A stretch of 64,000 bases of DNA from Sva-07 sp963707515 (GTDB lineage: Bacteria > Actinomycetota > Acidimicrobiia > Acidimicrobiales > Ilumatobacteraceae): contig CAVPQI010000003.1 in the NCBI GenBank assembly GCA_963707515.1, positions 744,001-808,000 of the forward strand, read 5' to 3'. Positions 55,920 through 64,000 of this stretch are shown piece after piece (position 1 is the first letter of the stretch; the number at the start of each line of letters is the position of its first letter). Under the pieces are notes generated by a model that was not told the DNA's origin, did no database searches, and saw only the letters and a program-made list of their open reading frames with translations. Position numbers and translations under genes: made by a program.

Positions 55920-57164
55920 ATGGGGACCGAACCGAGCGCCGGCGACGAGGATCACGGCGCGAGCCCGGAGACCACCCCGGACATCTCCACGGAGACCACC
56001 ACGGAGACCACCCCGGCGCAACCCACTGCAACGGTGACGACCGCCGAGCGCCCGCACGTGCGTCGCGCCTCGACCGTGTTGGTGGTGATCGCCTCGTTGC
56101 TGGCGATCGTCAGCTCACTGAGCACGTGGGTGCGCACCGAGATGCTCGACACCGACGAGTGGGTCGAGGTCAGCGGCGACCTGCTCGCCGAACCGGAGGT
56201 GCAAGCGGCGCTCACCACGTACCTGTCGAACCAGCTGTTCGAGCGCGTCGACTTCTCGAGCGTGCTCGAGTCGTCGCTTCCGGAGAACGCCGCCCGCCTC
56301 GCCGGTCCGTTGACGGGGTTGTTGCGCGAGCCGATCACCGACGGCATCTCCCGGCTGATCGCCTCGGACCGCTTCGCCGAACTGTGGCAGAACGCCAACC
56401 GTCGGGCACACGAGCGGTTGGTGGCGATCCTCCGCGACGAGACGCGGCCGGGGGTCTCGACGGCCGACGGCACGGTGACGTTGGAGATGGGCACGATCAT
56501 CACCAACGTGGGTGAACGGCTCGGTGTCCCGCAGTCGGCGCTCGACCGGATCCCACCCGACGCCGGCCAGATCGTGATCGTCGACTCGCAACAGCTGTCG
56601 CAGGCACAGCGCGTCGTCCAGCTCCTCGACGTGCTGTCGTGGTTCCTCTTCATCGCCGTCGCCGCCTTGTACGTCGCAGCCGTCGTCGTCGCCAGACCGC
56701 TCTGGCGGCAGGCGCTGCGCAACGTCGGCATCGCCCTCGCTGTCGCCGGGGTGACGTTGTTGATCCTGCGCGCCCTCGGCGTGAAAGCGGTGGTCGGGGC
56801 GATCGTCGACGATCCGCGCCATCAGCCGCTCGGCACGGTCGTCGCCACGATCGCCACCGAACTGGTCGGTGAACAGGCCTGGACCGGGATCGTGTACGGG
56901 GTGTTGATCGCCGCCTTCGCCGTCCTCCTCGGGCCCCATCGCTGGGCGGTGGCGCTCAGACGTCAGATCGGGCGCGCCACCGATTCGACCGGGATCGCCG
57001 TCGCGGTGACCACCATCGGCGTCCTCGTGCTGTTGTGGTGGAGTCCTGGCCGGACGCTGGATCGCCTCGTCAGCGCCGTCGTGTTCGTGGCGCTGGTCGT
57101 CGCCGCGGTGGTCTCGCTGGTCGTCATCTCACGCCGGGAATATCGGCACCCGGCGCCCGGTTGA
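55920..57164 (+). CDS. Multi-pass membrane protein with a large extracytoplasmic domain
   Basis: A 414-residue protein. A Thr/Glu/Pro-rich cytosolic N-terminus (about 1-48, with an ETT repeat) precedes a first helix (STVLVVIASLLAIVSSLSTWV). A domain of about 155 residues follows (LDTDEWVEVSGDLLAEPEVQAALTTYL to QRVVQLLDVL), and then five or six helices to residue 405. This arrangement is common in uncharacterised actinobacterial membrane proteins. No enzymatic motif is visible. The start was chosen as the first ATG after GGGGGACGACG, which is a weak ribosome site. Confidence 0.75.
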   Translation: MGTEPSAGDEDHGASPETTPDISTETTTETTPAQPTATVTTAERPHVRRASTVLVVIASLLAIVSSLSTWVRTEMLDTDEWVEVSGDLLAEPEVQAALTTYLSNQLFERVDFSSVLESSLPENAARLAGPLTGLLREPITDGISRLIASDRFAELWQNANRRAHERLVAILRDETRPGVSTADGTVTLEMGTIITNVGERLGVPQSALDRIPPDAGQIVIVDSQQLSQAQRVVQLLDVLSWFLFIAVAALYVAAVVVARPLWRQALRNVGIALAVAGVTLLILRALGVKAVVGAIVDDPRHQPLGTVVATIATELVGEQAWTGIVYGVLIAAFAVLLGPHRWAVALRRQIGRATDSTGIAVAVTTIGVLVLLWWSPGRTLDRLVSAVVFVALVVAAVVSLVVISRREYRHPAPG

Positions 57165-57204
57165 TGGTTGTGCTCGCAACAAAGCCACTCGATCGGAGCC
57201 ACCC

Positions 57205-58203
57205 ATGCCCGCCGTCACCGCCGACACCACATTGCTCGACCGCATCCCGGCTCCCGACGTCACCGACGTCGAACGCCGAGTCGTCTCGCTGACCCTCGCC
57301 CCGTCCGGTTTCGAAGGCGAAGGCTTCCCGGTCCGGCGGGCGTTCGCCGGGGTCGACCGCGGCCTGCTCGACCCGTTCATCCACATGGATCAGATGGGCA
57401 GCGTCGACTACGGCCCGTACGAACCACGAGGCACCGACTGGCACCCGCACCGCGGGTTCGAGACCGTCACGTACATCGTCGACGGCGCCTTCATCCACCA
57501 GGACTCCCACGGTGGCGGCGGTTCGATCGCCAACGGGGCCACGCAGTGGATGACTGCCGGCTCGGGCGTCCTCCACATCGAGACGCCACCCGAGCAGCTC
57601 GTCATCAGCGGCGGCCTGTTCCACGGCCTCCAGCTGTGGGTCAACCTGCCGGCCGCAGACAAGATGACCGCGCCGCGCTACCAGAACCTCGAAGCGGATC
57701 AGGTGTCGCTGTTGTCGTCGTCCGACGGCGGGGCGCTCGTCCGGCTGATCGCCGGTGACGTCGCCGGCCACCACGGCCCGGGAAGCACGCACACGCCGAT
57801 CACCGTCGCCCACGCCACCGTGGCGCCCGGCGCTCGGCTGGCGATCCCGTGGCGCACGGACTTCAATGCCCTGGCGTACGTGATGTCGGGGTCGGGCACG
57901 GCCGGTGCCGAGGGCGCGGCCAAGGTCGGTCTCGGCAACCTCGTCGTGTTCGGCGAGGGCGACCACTTCGTGCTCACCGCCACCGGCGACGAACCGCTCG
58001 AGGTGGTGCTGCTCGGCGGACGGCCGATCCGTGAGCCCGTCGTCCAGTACGGCCCGTTCGTGATGAACACCCGCGCCGAGCTGCAACAGGCGGTCGACGA
58101 CTTCAACGCCGGACGCCTCGGCAGCGTGCCCGCAGACGGCATCCGTCCATATCGCCGCCCGCGTCTGACGCCCGGAGGATCACCGCCGCGAGGACGGCGT
58201 TGA
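57205..58203 (+). CDS. Pirin family protein
   Basis: A 332-residue bicupin of the pirin family. The N-terminal cupin holds DPFIHMDQMGSVDYGP and the metal-binding set DWHPHRGFETVTYIVDGAFIHQDSHG plus ATQWMTAGSGVLHIE, supplying three His and a Glu. The C-terminal cupin (about 185-330) is shorter in conserved ligands. Pirins act as redox or quercetin dioxygenase-like proteins, and the substrate here is unknown. A 15-bp perfect hairpin begins inside its stop codon. Confidence 0.9.
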   Translation: MPAVTADTTLLDRIPAPDVTDVERRVVSLTLAPSGFEGEGFPVRRAFAGVDRGLLDPFIHMDQMGSVDYGPYEPRGTDWHPHRGFETVTYIVDGAFIHQDSHGGGGSIANGATQWMTAGSGVLHIETPPEQLVISGGLFHGLQLWVNLPAADKMTAPRYQNLEADQVSLLSSSDGGALVRLIAGDVAGHHGPGSTHTPITVAHATVAPGARLAIPWRTDFNALAYVMSGSGTAGAEGAAKVGLGNLVVFGEGDHFVLTATGDEPLEVVLLGGRPIREPVVQYGPFVMNTRAELQQAVDDFNAGRLGSVPADGIRPYRRPRLTPGGSPPRGRR

Positions 58204-58237
58204 CGGCCGATACATCGTGACCCGATGTATCGGCCGT
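58203..58237. terminator. Perfect 15-bp hairpin after the pirin gene
   Basis: Arms 58203-58217 and 58223-58237 pair fully around a 5-base loop, starting at the last base of the stop codon. It lacks a T-run. It may terminate transcription, or act as a regulator site for the sulfatase gene 61 bases on. Confidence 0.65.
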
Positions 58238-58262
58238 GAGCGCTGCTGGAACCGATCGAGCC

Positions 58263-58291
58263 CTGACGCTGGAGTGACGGAGCAGTACCGT
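58263..58291 (+). promoter_or_regulatory. Promoter of the sulfatase gene
   Basis: CTGACG (58263-58268), 17 bases, TACCGT (58286-58291), then 6 bases to the ATG at 58298. It predicts a leaderless transcript. Confidence 0.5.
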
Positions 58292-58297
58292 CGCTCC

Positions 58298-59885
58298 ATG
58301 CCAGACGACCGCCCGGGACCGCGCAACGTCGCCGTCGTCCTCCTCGACTCGCTCAACCGGCACCTCCTCGGCAGTTACGGGAGCGACGAGTTCGACACAC
58401 CGAACCTCGACCGCTTCGCCCGGCAGCGGGCGACACGATTCACCCGTCACGTCACCGGATCGCTGCCGTGCATGCCGGCCCGTCACGACATCCTGTGTGG
58501 TGCCCTCGACTTCCTCTGGAAGCCGTGGGGGTCGATCGAGCTGTGGGAGCAGCCGATCACGCGCATCCTCCACCACGTCGGGGTGACGACGGCGCTGGTC
58601 ACCGATCACCCGCACCTCTTCGAGACCGGCGGCGAGAACTACCACACCGACTTCGACGGCTGGGAGTACGTGCGCGGTGGCGAAGGCGATCCGTGGCGCA
58701 CGCACGCCGACCCGACGTGGATCGGCGCCCCGGCGCTGCCGGCCGGGCGGGCCGGCTGGTGGTTCTCGCGCACCGTGGGCGGTGAGCCGTTCGCCCGTGG
58801 CTACGACCGGTCGCGGACGTTCTTCCGCGCCGAGGATGAGTTTCCCGGACCGCGGACGATGGTCGAAGCGGCACGTTTCCTCCGCGACGCCACGCCGCAC
58901 CACGACCGATGGTTCCTCTTCGTCGACGAGTTCGACCCGCACGAGCCCTTCGACACGCCCGAGCCGTGGGCCAGCCGCTACCTCGATGGCGATGCACCCG
59001 ACGAGCTGATCATCTGGCCGCCGTACGTCGACGGCGGCGTGCGCCGTGACCGGCTCACCGAGGCCGAGGCCCGCCAGATCCGTGCCAACTACGGCGCCAA
59101 GCTGTCGATGATCGACCACTGGTTCGGCCGCATCCTCGACGCCTTCGACGAGCGTCGGTTGTGGGACGACACGGCGTTGATCGTGTGCACCGACCACGGC
59201 CACTACCTCGGCGAGGAGCGCGAGGGCCGCGACATCTGGGGCAAGCCGGGCGTGCCGGTGTACGCGCCGCTCGGCCACACACCGCTGCTCGTCCACTGGC
59301 CTGGACGCGACGGCGGCGACACGTGCGACGCGCTCGACGACCAACGTCGACCTGTTCGCCACGATCGCCGACGTGTTCGACGCCGACGTCACCCACCGCA
59401 CGCACGGGCGGTCGCTGGTGCCGCTGTTGACCGGCGCCGCGACGTCGGTGCGTGAGTGGGCGGTCGGTGGCTACTACGGCGGCTGGGTCAACGTCACCGA
59501 CGGCGTCCACAAGTACCTGCGCGGGCCGGTCGGCGAGAACCTGCCGCTGTCGATGTGGTCGAACCGCTGGTCGACGATGCCCGTCCACGTGCCGGGCTTC
59601 GACGTGACGCTGCCGATGCCCGACGGCCGGGCGCGGCTGGACACGATGCCCGGCACGAGCATCCCGGTGATCCGGCAGCCGTTCGCGGCCGGCGACCAGG
59701 TGCCGTTCTGGGCCAACCGTCTGAGCGTCGACCGTCACTTCTGGTTCGACCTCGACGTCGACCCCGACGAGCAGGAGAACCGCGTCGGCGAGTCCGGGGA
59801 GGCGGCGATGATCGACCTGTTGCGCGCCGCCCTCGACGACGTCGAAGCGCCGGCCGACCAGTACACCCGCCTCGGCCTCACCTGA
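58298..59885 (+). CDS. Sulfatase of the alkaline phosphatase superfamily (one frameshift)
   Basis: A 528-residue type I sulfatase after removing one extra g near 59336, which restores CDALTTNVDLFATIADVFDADVTH. The formylglycine motif CxPxR is CMPAR at residues 58-62, whose Cys must be oxidised by a maturation enzyme. Metal ligands are in VVLLDSLNRHLLGSYG and CTDHGHYLGEE. The C-terminal part includes LDVDPDEQENR, common in this group. No signal peptide is seen, so it is likely cytosolic. The natural ester may be a sulfated carbohydrate or other organosulfate. No formylglycine-generating enzyme is in the window. Confidence 0.88.
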
Positions 59886-60027
59886 CGCCTGCCGGCACCG
59901 CCGCATCGGCATCGGCAACGGCGGCGGGAACGCGGCGGCGGCGGCGGGAACCGGAACGGTTCGCCGAGCGACCTGTCAGCGACCGTGGGCGGAGGAGCCG
60001 CCCGCGCCAGGACAGGAGACCCCCCAC

Positions 60028-60828
60028 ATGCATCGTTCCCTTCGCCGCGGACTCGCCGTCACCGCCTGCGCAACGGCCCTCAGCCTCGTCGGCGTCGCCG
60101 GTCCGGCGTCGGCCCACGTCTCGATCACCGAGGGCGAGGTGACCGCGGGCGCCTACGAGGTCCTCACGTTCGGCTTCGCCCACGGCTGCGGTGAATCGCC
60201 GACGACCGAGATCCGGATCCAGATCCCCGAGTCGATCCCCACGCCGGCCCCGACGATCAACGCCAACTGGGACGTCGAGAAGGTGATGGAGACGCTGGAG
60301 ACACCGGTCGAGGCCGGCCACGGCACGACGATCGACGAGCGCGTCGCCGAGGTCGTCTACACGGCCAAGACGCCGCTGCCCGACGGCTTCCGCGACACCT
60401 TCCAGCTGAGCGTCAAGATCCCCGACGACGCGGCGGGCGAGACGCTGTACTTCCCGACCGTGCAGACGTGCGAGGCGGGCGAGACGCGGTGGATCGAGCT
60501 GCCCGCCGACGGCCAGAGCTCGGACGACCTCGAGTCGCCGGCGCCGTCCGTCGAGGTGCTCGCTGCCGGTGCCGGCGATGCACACGGCGCCGACGGGGCG
60601 ACGGACGCGGCCGCGGATGACGTCGCAGATGGCGCGGATGATGGCGCGGATGACGCCGCGAATGATGGCGAGGATGATGGCGCCGTGGCCGAGTCGGCCT
60701 CGGCGGTGACGCCGGATTCGACGTCGAGCGACGACGGCACCGATCCGCTCACCTGGGTCGCCCTCGCCGTCGGCGTGGTCGGCGTCGGGATTGGAGGCGC
60801 AGCGCTGGCGACGAGCCGCAAGCGCTGA
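60028..60828 (+). CDS. YcnI-like (DUF1775) secreted, C-terminally anchored protein
   Basis: A 266-residue exported protein. After a signal peptide ending ASA, the mature chain begins HVSITEGEVTAGAYEVLTFGFAHGCGESPTTEI. An N-terminal His followed by such a segment is the copper-binding mark of YcnI-like domains. The domain ends near residue 170 at CEAGETRWIELP. An Asp/Ala-rich linker encoded by imperfect DNA repeats (about 60600-60690) leads to a last helix and SRKR. A CopC/CopD-like partner usually accompanies YcnI but is not visible here. An ACAGGAGA ribosome site precedes the ATG. Confidence 0.85.
   Translation: MHRSLRRGLAVTACATALSLVGVAGPASAHVSITEGEVTAGAYEVLTFGFAHGCGESPTTEIRIQIPESIPTPAPTINANWDVEKVMETLETPVEAGHGTTIDERVAEVVYTAKTPLPDGFRDTFQLSVKIPDDAAGETLYFPTVQTCEAGETRWIELPADGQSSDDLESPAPSVEVLAAGAGDAHGADGATDAAADDVADGADDGADDAANDGEDDGAVAESASAVTPDSTSSDDGTDPLTWVALAVGVVGVGIGGAALATSRKR
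60600..60690 (+). repeat. Short imperfect tandem repeats encoding an Asp/Ala linker
   Basis: About seven units of a GATGGCGCG-like sequence lie within the ycnI-like gene. They keep frame and encode the acidic stalk before the membrane anchor. Confidence 0.6.
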
Positions 60829-60933
60829 CGTCGACCGCCTGACGGCGGGCGCCTTCCGAGTCGTCGGCAGCGCCGGCCGTGGTCGAAGATTGCACCAATT
60901 CGCCCGAACCCCGACCGGAGGACGTCCGCCGTC

Positions 60934-63097
60934 ATGTCGATCGCCATCACCGAAGACCATCGCTCGCTGGCCGAGACCGTCAGCAGCTTCGCCGACAAGC
61001 GCGACCTGCGCGGCGCCGCCCGGGCCCTGTTGGAAGCGTCCGACGAACCACGTCCGCAGTTCTGGAACGAGCTGGCCGAGCTCGGTTGGCTCGGTCTCGC
61101 CGTACCGGAGGAGTACGGCGGCTCCGGCTTCGGGCTTCCCGAGCTCGTCGTCGTGGTCGAGGAGCTCGGTCGAGCCGACGCACCCGGCCCGTTCGTGCCG
61201 ACGGTCATCGCCAGCGCGTTCCTCACTGCGGCCGCCGACGACTCGACGAAGTCGTCGCTGCTGCCCGGGCTCGCCGACGGTACGACGACCGCCGGCATCG
61301 CCCTCGATGGTGACGTCGAGCTGCAGGGCTCGACGGTCAGCGGCTCGATCGCCGCCGTGCTCGGCGGCGGGCTCGCCGACGTGCTCCTCGTGCCCGTGGG
61401 TGACGACGTGGCCGTGATCTCGGTCGGCGACGGCGTCACCGTCGAGACGCCGCCGAACCTCGACCCGACCCGGCGCACCGCCCGGGTGACGCTCGACAAC
61501 GCCCCGGCGACGGTGCTGCCCGGCGCTCGCCAGACGCTACGTCGACCTCGCCCGGGTCATCCTGTCGGCCGAGGCCGTCGGCGTCGCCGGGGACTGCACC
61601 GAGCTCGCGCGCCGAGTACGCCAAGGAGCGCATCCAGTTCGGCCGGCCGATCGCCATGTACCAGGCGGTCAAGCACCACTGCGCCAACATGATCGTGGCC
61701 ACGGAGCTGGCCACCAGCGCGGTGTGGGACGCCGCCCGCGCCGCCGCGAGTCGGCGGCGACCAGCTGACGTACGCCGCTGCCGTCGCGGCCACGCTCGCC
61801 GGCGCCCGCTGCCGACCTGTGCGCCAACCTCAACACCCAGGTGCACGGCGGCATCGCCATCACGTGGGAGCACGACGCCCACCTCTACATGCGCCGGGCA
61901 CGGTGCTGCTGACGCTGCTCGACCCGCAGCGGGCGGCCGCGGACCTCATCGACCTCGCCCGCCGCGGCGTCGACGCGCGAGAAGGCGGTCGAGCTGCCGC
62001 CCGAGGCCGAGGCGATCCGCGACGAGGTACGCGCCTTCGCCGAGAGCATCAAGGACCTCTCCGCCGACGAGCAGCGCGCCAAGCTGATCGAGACCGGCTA
62101 CGTGATGCCGCACTGGCCGAAGCCCTACGGCCGCGCCGCGGGCGCCGTCGAGCAGCTGGTCATCGAGCAGGAGTTCGCCAAGGCCGGCGTCAAGCGTCCG
62201 GCGTACGGCATCACCGGCTGGAACATCCTCACGCTCATCCAGTACGCGACCGCCGACCAGGTCGAGCGGTGGGTGCAAGCCGGCGCTCAACCAGGACGTC
62301 ATCTGGTGCCAGCTGTTCAGCGAGCCCGACGCCGGCTCCGACGCCGCCGGCGTCAAGACGAAGGCGACGCGCGTCGACGGCGGCTGGCTCGTCAACGGCC
62401 AGAAGGTGTGGACCAGCGGCGCGCACGTGTCCGGCATGGGCTTCGCCACCGTGCGCACCAACCCCGACGTGCCCAAGCACGACGGCATCACGACGATGGT
62501 CGATCGACATGCACGCCGAGGGCGTCGAGGTGCGGCCGCTGAAGATGACCACGGGCAACTCGGAGTTCAACGAGGTGTTCTTCAACGACGTGTTCGTGCC
62601 CGACGACGACGTCGTCGGTCCGGTCGACGGCGGCTGGACGGTCGCCCGCGCGACGCTCGGCAACGAGAGCGTGAGCATCGGCGGCGGCAGGGCGGCATGT
62701 CGATGCCGGGCCCGGCGCTGGTCGCCCCGTTCGACGCCCACCCCGAGCGGCTCGACGGGCGGCGCGGCGCGCATCGGTCGCTACATCGCCGACCACCAGG
62801 CGCATGGGTCTGCTCAACCTGCGCAGCGCCAACCGCGCCGTCGCCGGCGGCGAGCCCGGGCCCGAGGGCGCGATGACCAAGCTCGTGCTCGTCCGAGATC
62901 GGCCACGAGGCGGCGGCGATCCTGACCGAGCTCAACGGCCCCGACGCCGCTCTTCATGGACGGCGCCGGCGGGCATGAGCAACATGCTCGTGCTGATGCA
63001 CCGCGGCATGTCGATCGCCGGCGGCACGTCGGAGATCAAGCGCAACCAGATCGGCGAGCGCATCCTCGGCCTCCCCCGCGACCCACTCCTCAAGTGA
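60934..63097 (+). CDS. Double-domain acyl-CoA dehydrogenase, FadE34-like (14 frameshifts)
   Basis: Read with 12 single extra bases and 2 missing bases corrected between 61.53 and 62.98 kb, this encodes one 717-residue protein made of two acyl-CoA dehydrogenase domains. The first (about 1-345) has LAVPEEYGGSGFGLPELVVV, then AKERIQFGRPIAMYQAVKHH and the end region TQVHGGIAITWEHDAHLYMRR. The second has YVMPHWPKPYGR, FSEPDAGSDAAG (the FAD signature), EVFFNDVFVP and GGTSEIKRNQIGERILGLPRD. FadE34 of mycobacteria is a 711-residue fusion of this kind that acts on steroid side chains, while others are heteromeric pairs. The dense errors stop near 62.98 kb. Confidence 0.8.
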
Positions 63098-63102
63098 TGC
63101 GA

Positions 63103-63203
63103 TGAGCGAGCGGGCCGGGGGGCGGTCCGCTCGCTCACCGCGACCGTTGAGGATTTCGCTGCGATGAGCGAGCGGGCCGAGGGACGGTCCGTTCGCTCAT
63201 CGC
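63103..63203. terminator. Twin hairpins between convergent genes
   Basis: Two near-identical inverted repeats, 63103-63137 and 63161-63203, lie 62 bases apart in direct orientation. Each has a stem of 15-19 pairs with G-T pairs. They lie between the convergent acyl-CoA dehydrogenase and MFS genes and are best read as bidirectional terminators that have duplicated. Confidence 0.6.
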
Positions 63204-63236
63204 GACCGCTGCGCGCGTTCGCTGAGCCGGGATGGG

Positions 63237-64000
63237 TCAGCGGGTGGAGGTGAGCTGGGGGTCGAGTTCGTCGTCGGCGAGGGGATCGCGGTCCTTGGCC
63301 CGCGGGCCGGCGAACACGAGGATCGCCAGGGCGACACCGGCGAGCGCGACGCCGACCCACATCGACGACACCCAGCCGTCGACCAGGGCGTGCTGCGCGG
63401 CGTCGATGATCAGCGGGGCGTCGGCACCGGCGTCCTGGGCGACGACCATCGCGCTGCCGATGCCTTCCGACACCGCGTCGGCGACCTCGGGCGCCAGGCT
63501 GGTGAGGTTGGGCTCGATGGCACTGCGGTAGCCGGCCGACAGGATCGAACCGAGGAGGGCGACGCCGATGGCCCCGCCGATCTCGCGGCGACGTGTCGTT
63601 GAGCGCCGAGGCGACGCCCTGCTTGTCGGCCGGGAGCGCGTCGGTGATGGCCGCCGTTGCCGGGGTCATCGTGAGACCCATGCCGAGGCCGATCACCATC
63701 AGGCCGGGCAGGATCGACCAGTAGCCGCCCTCGACCGAGGCCTGCAGGGCAAGCAGGGCGAGCCCGGTGGCGAACACCACCACACCGGTGATCATCGTGA
63801 TCCGTGAGCCGATGCGGGCGGCGATCCGCGGGGAGATCGTCGACATCGGCATCATCATCGCCGCCATCGGCAACATGCCCGCCGCCGAACGCAATGCCGA
63901 CCAGCCGAGCACGGCCTGGCAGTAGGGGAAGAGCACGAGGAAGATGCCGAACATCACGGCGAAGACGACGAGCATCGTGCCGGCACCCGAGCTCAGGGCT
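63237..64000 (-). CDS. MFS exporter, DHA2 type, C-terminal part (one frameshift)
   Basis: The 3' half of a major facilitator protein of the 14-helix EmrB/QacA group. The 5' end lies outside the window. From the right edge it shows MLVVFAVMFGIFLVLFPYCQ, then SPRIAARIGSRITMITGVVV with the conserved loop, LMVIGLGMGLTMTPATAAITDALP, and GVASALNDTSREIGGAIGVALLGSIL. The last is a family hallmark (the N-x-x-R-x-x-G-G-x-x-G motif C), and it is restored by dropping one base near 63592. The last helix (MWVGVALAGVALAILVF) is followed by an acidic tail. The exported compound is unknown. Confidence 0.82.

Overview
The window is high-GC, densely coded DNA from an actinomycete, most likely a member of the Acidimicrobiia (Ilumatobacter-like; this placement is an inference). 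Supporting signs are the comF-secA-prfB-ftsE-ftsX block, a coenzyme F420 gamma-glutamyl ligase (cofE), a group II truncated haemoglobin, an SCO6745-type helix-turn-helix protein, several FadE-type acyl-CoA dehydrogenases and a secreted protein built from the actinobacterial P-A-R-x-x-D-T-R repeat. I see no tRNA, rRNA, CRISPR array, insertion sequence, phage module or replication origin.

Layout. 1-7037: membrane protein, phosphohexomutase, Trm112-like protein, secreted repeat protein, S-adenosylhomocysteine hydrolase. 7233-15218: a peptide-type ABC importer in the unusual order ATPase, ATPase, binding protein, binding protein (tandem duplicate), permease, permease. 15223-15397: three 60-bp tandem repeats. 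15413-22443: YczE-like protein, comF, secA, prfB, ftsEX. 22466-26555: enoyl-CoA hydratase, PRC-barrel protein, small acidic protein, truncated haemoglobin, ABC-2 exporter. 26562-32534 (minus): a second complete peptide importer in the classic A-B-C-D-F order. 32695-36961: purU, a SpoU methyltransferase and menB, divergent from an alpha/beta hydrolase and cofE. 37090-42761: M20 peptidase, NERD-like protein, and a GNAT/acyl-CoA synthetase fusion divergent from an HDAC-family deacetylase (a possible lysine acylation writer/eraser pair). 42789-51824: serine hydrolase, acyl-CoA dehydrogenase, three alpha/beta hydrolases, HTH protein, DUF1704 (MATCAP-like) metalloprotease, panB, M3 peptidase. 51901-55791: selD, a zinc-ribbon protein, a 25-residue membrane peptide, and an anti-sigma / sigma-B-type / STAS module. 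55920-64000: membrane protein, pirin, sulfatase, YcnI-like protein, a double-domain acyl-CoA dehydrogenase and the 3' part of an MFS exporter.

Three regulatory patterns run through the window. First, at least 17 genes have a TANNNT hexamer 6-10 nt before the start codon and no Shine-Dalgarno sequence, which predicts leaderless transcripts and helps fix starts. Second, a GTGACA / TGTCAC palindrome lies upstream of binding-protein genes in both peptide importers. Third, GTTT-N14-16-(C/G)GGTA(A/T) sites, resembling sigma-B/F promoters, sit before the sigma operon, the 25-residue peptide and the PRC-barrel gene.

Twelve genes are broken by frameshifts. Nearly all are single extra bases whose removal restores a full-length conserved protein, and 14 of them fall in one 1.4-kb stretch at 61.5-63.0 kb. 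I read them as insertion-type sequencing errors and annotate the genes across them.
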